Below are positions 61,657 through 64,000 of a stretch of 64,000 bases of DNA, piece by piece. The position numbers and the translations under genes are program-made. Origin of the DNA: Fluviicola sp. (GTDB lineage Bacteria > Bacteroidota > Bacteroidia > Flavobacteriales_D > Crocinitomicaceae); NCBI GenBank assembly GCA_002734065.2, contig NVXU02000020.1, positions 113,402-177,401 of the forward strand, given 5' to 3'. Each line of letters starts with the position of its first letter. Position 1 is the stretch's first letter. The notes beneath the pieces are model-generated. The model had not been told where the DNA came from. It worked only from the letters and a program-made list of their open reading frames with translations, and searched no databases.

Positions 61657-64000
61657 ATGAGATTAAGTATAATTATTACAGCTATTTCTTTAATTTTAAG
61701 TGGAAATTTTGCTTTAGCACAAGGAGATGGCTGCTCAACAGCTACAAATTTAGGTTCTTTACCCACTCCTGGAGCATGTATTGCAGGCCTTCAAGACGGG
61801 GCTACAATTACTGCAAATGGCACTACAGTTGGCTCGACCGCAGATAACCCATACGTTTTTCAATCTACTTGCCAAGGAGTTGGTGGAGCTATGGCTTCTC
61901 CTGCAAATGATGTTTGGTATTCGCTTACAGCTACTGGAACCATTTTAAATATCTCTATTTCTGGTTTGCCAAATGCAAATATTGCAATTTGGTCAGGCGC
62001 TTGTGGGAGTTTGGGTGCGAATGGTTGTTTAACAGTTAATGGCGGTGGTAACGGGTCAATGGTAATGACACAAGCATCGCCAGGTACAGTATATTATATT
62101 TCTGTAACAAGTTCTGATGCTAGTGGGCTTACGGATGGTCCTTTTACTTTAACTATAGACAATGATATTGATTGTGGAGCTTGTATGTTGGGAGGTTCTA
62201 TGGCAACTTCACCTGCACCGATTAATGGAACATATGATGCTGGTCAGGTGGTTACTTTTTGTTTCACGATATCTGGTTATTCTCAACAAAACACCAATTG
62301 GATGCATGGTATGCAAATTACAATGGGTGCTGGTTGGACAGGAACCATAACAGGTGGTGTTCCTGCAGCTACATCTCCATCAGGGAGTGGTGTTTGGATT
62401 TTTTCTCCCGGAGGAATCGGAGTAGTAAATGGTGTTAACTGGGGGCCTGGATTTTATTTTGATTCAGGACTAGGTGGACCACTAGATGGTAACGGTGCAA
62501 ACAATTTTGGTGATAACTGTTCTGGGGCGGCCTGCTCTTGGACTTTTTGTTTTAATTTGACAGTTGGAGCATGTACGCCGGGTATGGACTTAGGTGTTAC
62601 TATAAACACAAGTGGAGATGGTGAATCTGGATCATGGAGTAGCCCGGCCTGTGCTGGTGATGCTTATACTGGTTTTTTTGCAGCAGGTGGGTGTTGCCCC
62701 CCTCCCGTTATGACTTCATTGCCCACTTCTTGTCCAACATCATGTGATGGCTCTGCAACTGCGGATGGACTTGGAGCACTTGGTAATGGATTAGGCCCTT
62801 GGAATTATGTTTGGGAAGATGCTTTTGGAACTGTAATTTTCACTGATAATAATGTAAATGGTACAAGTACAGCTACTGGTTTATGTGCAGGAACTTATAC
62901 GGTAACAGTAACCGATGCAAATGGTTGTGCATCGGTAGGAACTATTATTGTTGCTGCGGGGCCTTGCCCAACACCAACTTTTGTTCCTGAACCTGCAGAC
63001 GTCGCAGTTCAATGTGTCGTTCCGGCAATGACAAATTTAACATGGAACGATCCATGTGCGGTTACTGGAAATGTTCCAGGAGTTGATGTCTCTAATGGCT
63101 TAACTTGCCCAGAGACTATCACACGAACTTGGACTTATACAAACCCTTGTGGTAATAGTGTTACAGCAACTCAGATAATAACAGTCAATGACACACAAAA
63201 CCCAACAGCAACTGCACCAGCAGCTTCTTCTTACCAATGTATAGGAGATGTTCCAGCACAAACGGTTGCAGAAATCACAGATGAAGCGGATAATTGCAGT
63301 GTTCCTGTGGTTACGATGCTCGCAGAAACGCAAGCAGGCACTTGTCCAATAACAATTACAAGACAATGGAGTATCACAGATGCGTGTAACAATTCAATTA
63401 CAGTTACTCAAATTATCACTGTTGACGACACTCAAAACCCATCAGGAACTGCTCCAGCGGCAGCTTCTTACCAATGTATAGGAGATGTTCCAGCACAAGC
63501 GGTTGCAGAAATCACAGATGAAGCGGATAATTGCAGTGTTCCAGTTGTTGCAATGCTTGCAGAAACTCAAGCAGGTACTTGTCCAATTACCATCACAAGA
63601 CAGTGGAGTATCACAGATGCGTGTAACAATTCAATTACTGTTACTCAAATCATCACCGTTGATGACACACAAAACCCAACAGCAACTGCACCATTAGCAG
63701 CTTCTTACCAATGTATAGGAGATGTCCCCGCACAAACGGTTGCAGAAATCACAAATGAAGCGGATAATTGCAGTGTTCCTGTGGTTGCGATGCTCGCAGA
63801 AACGCAAGCAGGAATCTGTCCAATCACAATCACAAGACAATGGAGTATAACAGATGCGTGTAACAATTCAATTACTGTTACTCAAATCATCACCGTTGAT
63901 GACACACAAAGCCCAACAGCAACTGCACCATTAGCAGCTTCTTACCAATGTATAGGAGATGTCCCCGCACAAACGGTTGCAGAAATCACAAATGAAGCGG
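61657..64000 (+). CDS. large secreted protein with tandem 79-residue repeats (partial, off right edge)
   Basis: The frame is open from the ATG at 61657 to the window end (at least 781 residues). Signal MRLSIIITAISLILSGNFAL. Next come two secreted-protein beta domains (pattern NDVWYSLTATGT, then FTISGYSQQNTNW), then one SprB-like unit (YTVTVTDANGC), then HYR/Ig-like repeats of 79 residues: YQCIGDVPAQTV, then ADNCSVPVV, then CPITITRQWSITDACNNSIT. At least three near-identical copies plus a diverged lead copy. In Bacteroidota such proteins end in a T9SS domain, which would lie outside. Probable adhesin. Confidence 0.85.
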   Translation, partial: MRLSIIITAISLILSGNFALAQGDGCSTATNLGSLPTPGACIAGLQDGATITANGTTVGSTADNPYVFQSTCQGVGGAMASPANDVWYSLTATGTILNISISGLPNANIAIWSGACGSLGANGCLTVNGGGNGSMVMTQASPGTVYYISVTSSDASGLTDGPFTLTIDNDIDCGACMLGGSMATSPAPINGTYDAGQVVTFCFTISGYSQQNTNWMHGMQITMGAGWTGTITGGVPAATSPSGSGVWIFSPGGIGVVNGVNWGPGFYFDSGLGGPLDGNGANNFGDNCSGAACSWTFCFNLTVGACTPGMDLGVTINTSGDGESGSWSSPACAGDAYTGFFAAGGCCPPPVMTSLPTSCPTSCDGSATADGLGALGNGLGPWNYVWEDAFGTVIFTDNNVNGTSTATGLCAGTYTVTVTDANGCASVGTIIVAAGPCPTPTFVPEPADVAVQCVVPAMTNLTWNDPCAVTGNVPGVDVSNGLTCPETITRTWTYTNPCGNSVTATQIITVNDTQNPTATAPAASSYQCIGDVPAQTVAEITDEADNCSVPVVTMLAETQAGTCPITITRQWSITDACNNSITVTQIITVDDTQNPSGTAPAAASYQCIGDVPAQAVAEITDEADNCSVPVVAMLAETQAGTCPITITRQWSITDACNNSITVTQIITVDDTQNPTATAPLAASYQCIGDVPAQTVAEITNEADNCSVPVVAMLAETQAGICPITITRQWSITDACNNSITVTQIITVDDTQSPTATAPLAASYQCIGDVPAQTVAEITNEA
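63231..64000 (+). repeat. 237-bp tandem repeat array inside the partial secreted gene
   Basis: TTACCAATGTATAGGAGATG begins units at 63231, 63468, 63705 and 63942: three steps of exactly 237 bp. Units are nearly identical at DNA level, including synonymous sites, implying recent duplication. Confidence 0.85.

Noticed and set aside
63100..63366. Minus-strand Cys-rich ORF in the right-edge array
   Set aside because: Its sequence is the reverse complement of repeated Ig-like coding sequence and has no independent start signal; the plus frame is open over the whole array.
63231..64000. Tandem repeats as a satellite or CRISPR
   Set aside because: The 237-bp unit is a whole number of codons and keeps one reading frame, so it is a protein repeat.

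Overview
The window is low-GC, gene-dense DNA from a free-living Bacteroidota, most likely a Flavobacteriales/Crocinitomicaceae-like bacterium (inference). The sequence signs are: many secreted proteins with type IX secretion (T9SS) C-terminal sorting domains; a giant SprB-repeat adhesin; a fused MurF-alanine racemase; a one-subunit glycyl-tRNA synthetase; HQLGTP-type histidine kinases; and Bacteroidota -7 promoter boxes (TAnnTTTG). I see no rRNA, tRNA, CRISPR array, transposase or prophage.

Layout. 1-1423: N-terminal part of a choice-of-anchor-L surface protein, reading left off the edge. 1565-6250: M20 dipeptidase, TlpA-like lipoprotein, LEA14-like lipoprotein, SGNH-like protein, CHAP hydrolase. 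6275-8294 (minus): M28 peptidase and an acidic protein whose coding sequence carries two repeat hairpins. 8521-11381: thymidine kinase and MurF-Alr. 11559-16721: TetR regulator, unusual ABC exporter, HlyD adaptor and TolC channel. 16837-19723: a second, roughly 80% identical TetR with the same operator/promoter, then a SulP anion transporter and beta-carbonic anhydrase. 19885-23217: PfkB kinase, DUF349 protein, membrane protein. 23472-25519: LD-carboxypeptidase and an alpha/beta hydrolase. 25563-29112 (minus): VWA lipoprotein-like protein, T9SS protein, S74 fibre protein. 29168-29949: four-helix-bundle gene between direct repeats. 29967-36683: esterase, HMA lipoprotein, EngB, MBL-rhodanese, GlyS, small membrane protein, sterol-desaturase-like enzyme, rhodanese. 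36751-40210 (minus): a second T9SS plus S74 pair. 40280-43347: small membrane protein, GT4, histidine kinase. 43382-47560 (minus): glycine-rich T9SS adhesin, TPR histidine kinase, LuxR-type regulator. 47802-55451: 2,549-residue adhesin. 55593-60940: MetK, an LolA-like secreted protein, a BNR-repeat protein. 61278-64000: a small secreted protein and the start of a repeat-rich secreted protein leaving the right edge.

How it fits together. Much of the coding capacity goes to the cell surface: at least five T9SS or adhesin-type proteins, two S74 fibres, peptidoglycan enzymes (MurF-Alr, LdcA-like, CHAP) and a two-component pair in line with one adhesin. The most unusual signals are: (1) duplicated TetR genes with one shared palindromic operator placed exactly between the -33 TTG and -7 box, tying an exporter operon to an inorganic-carbon operon; (2) an ABC exporter with an intact Walker A but lost signature, Walker B, Q-loop and H-loop residues; (3) two families of hairpin repeats with a constant apex and variable yet complementary arms, one pair lying inside a coding sequence; (4) several promoters whose -7 box ends 4-5 nt before the start codon, suggesting leaderless mRNAs.
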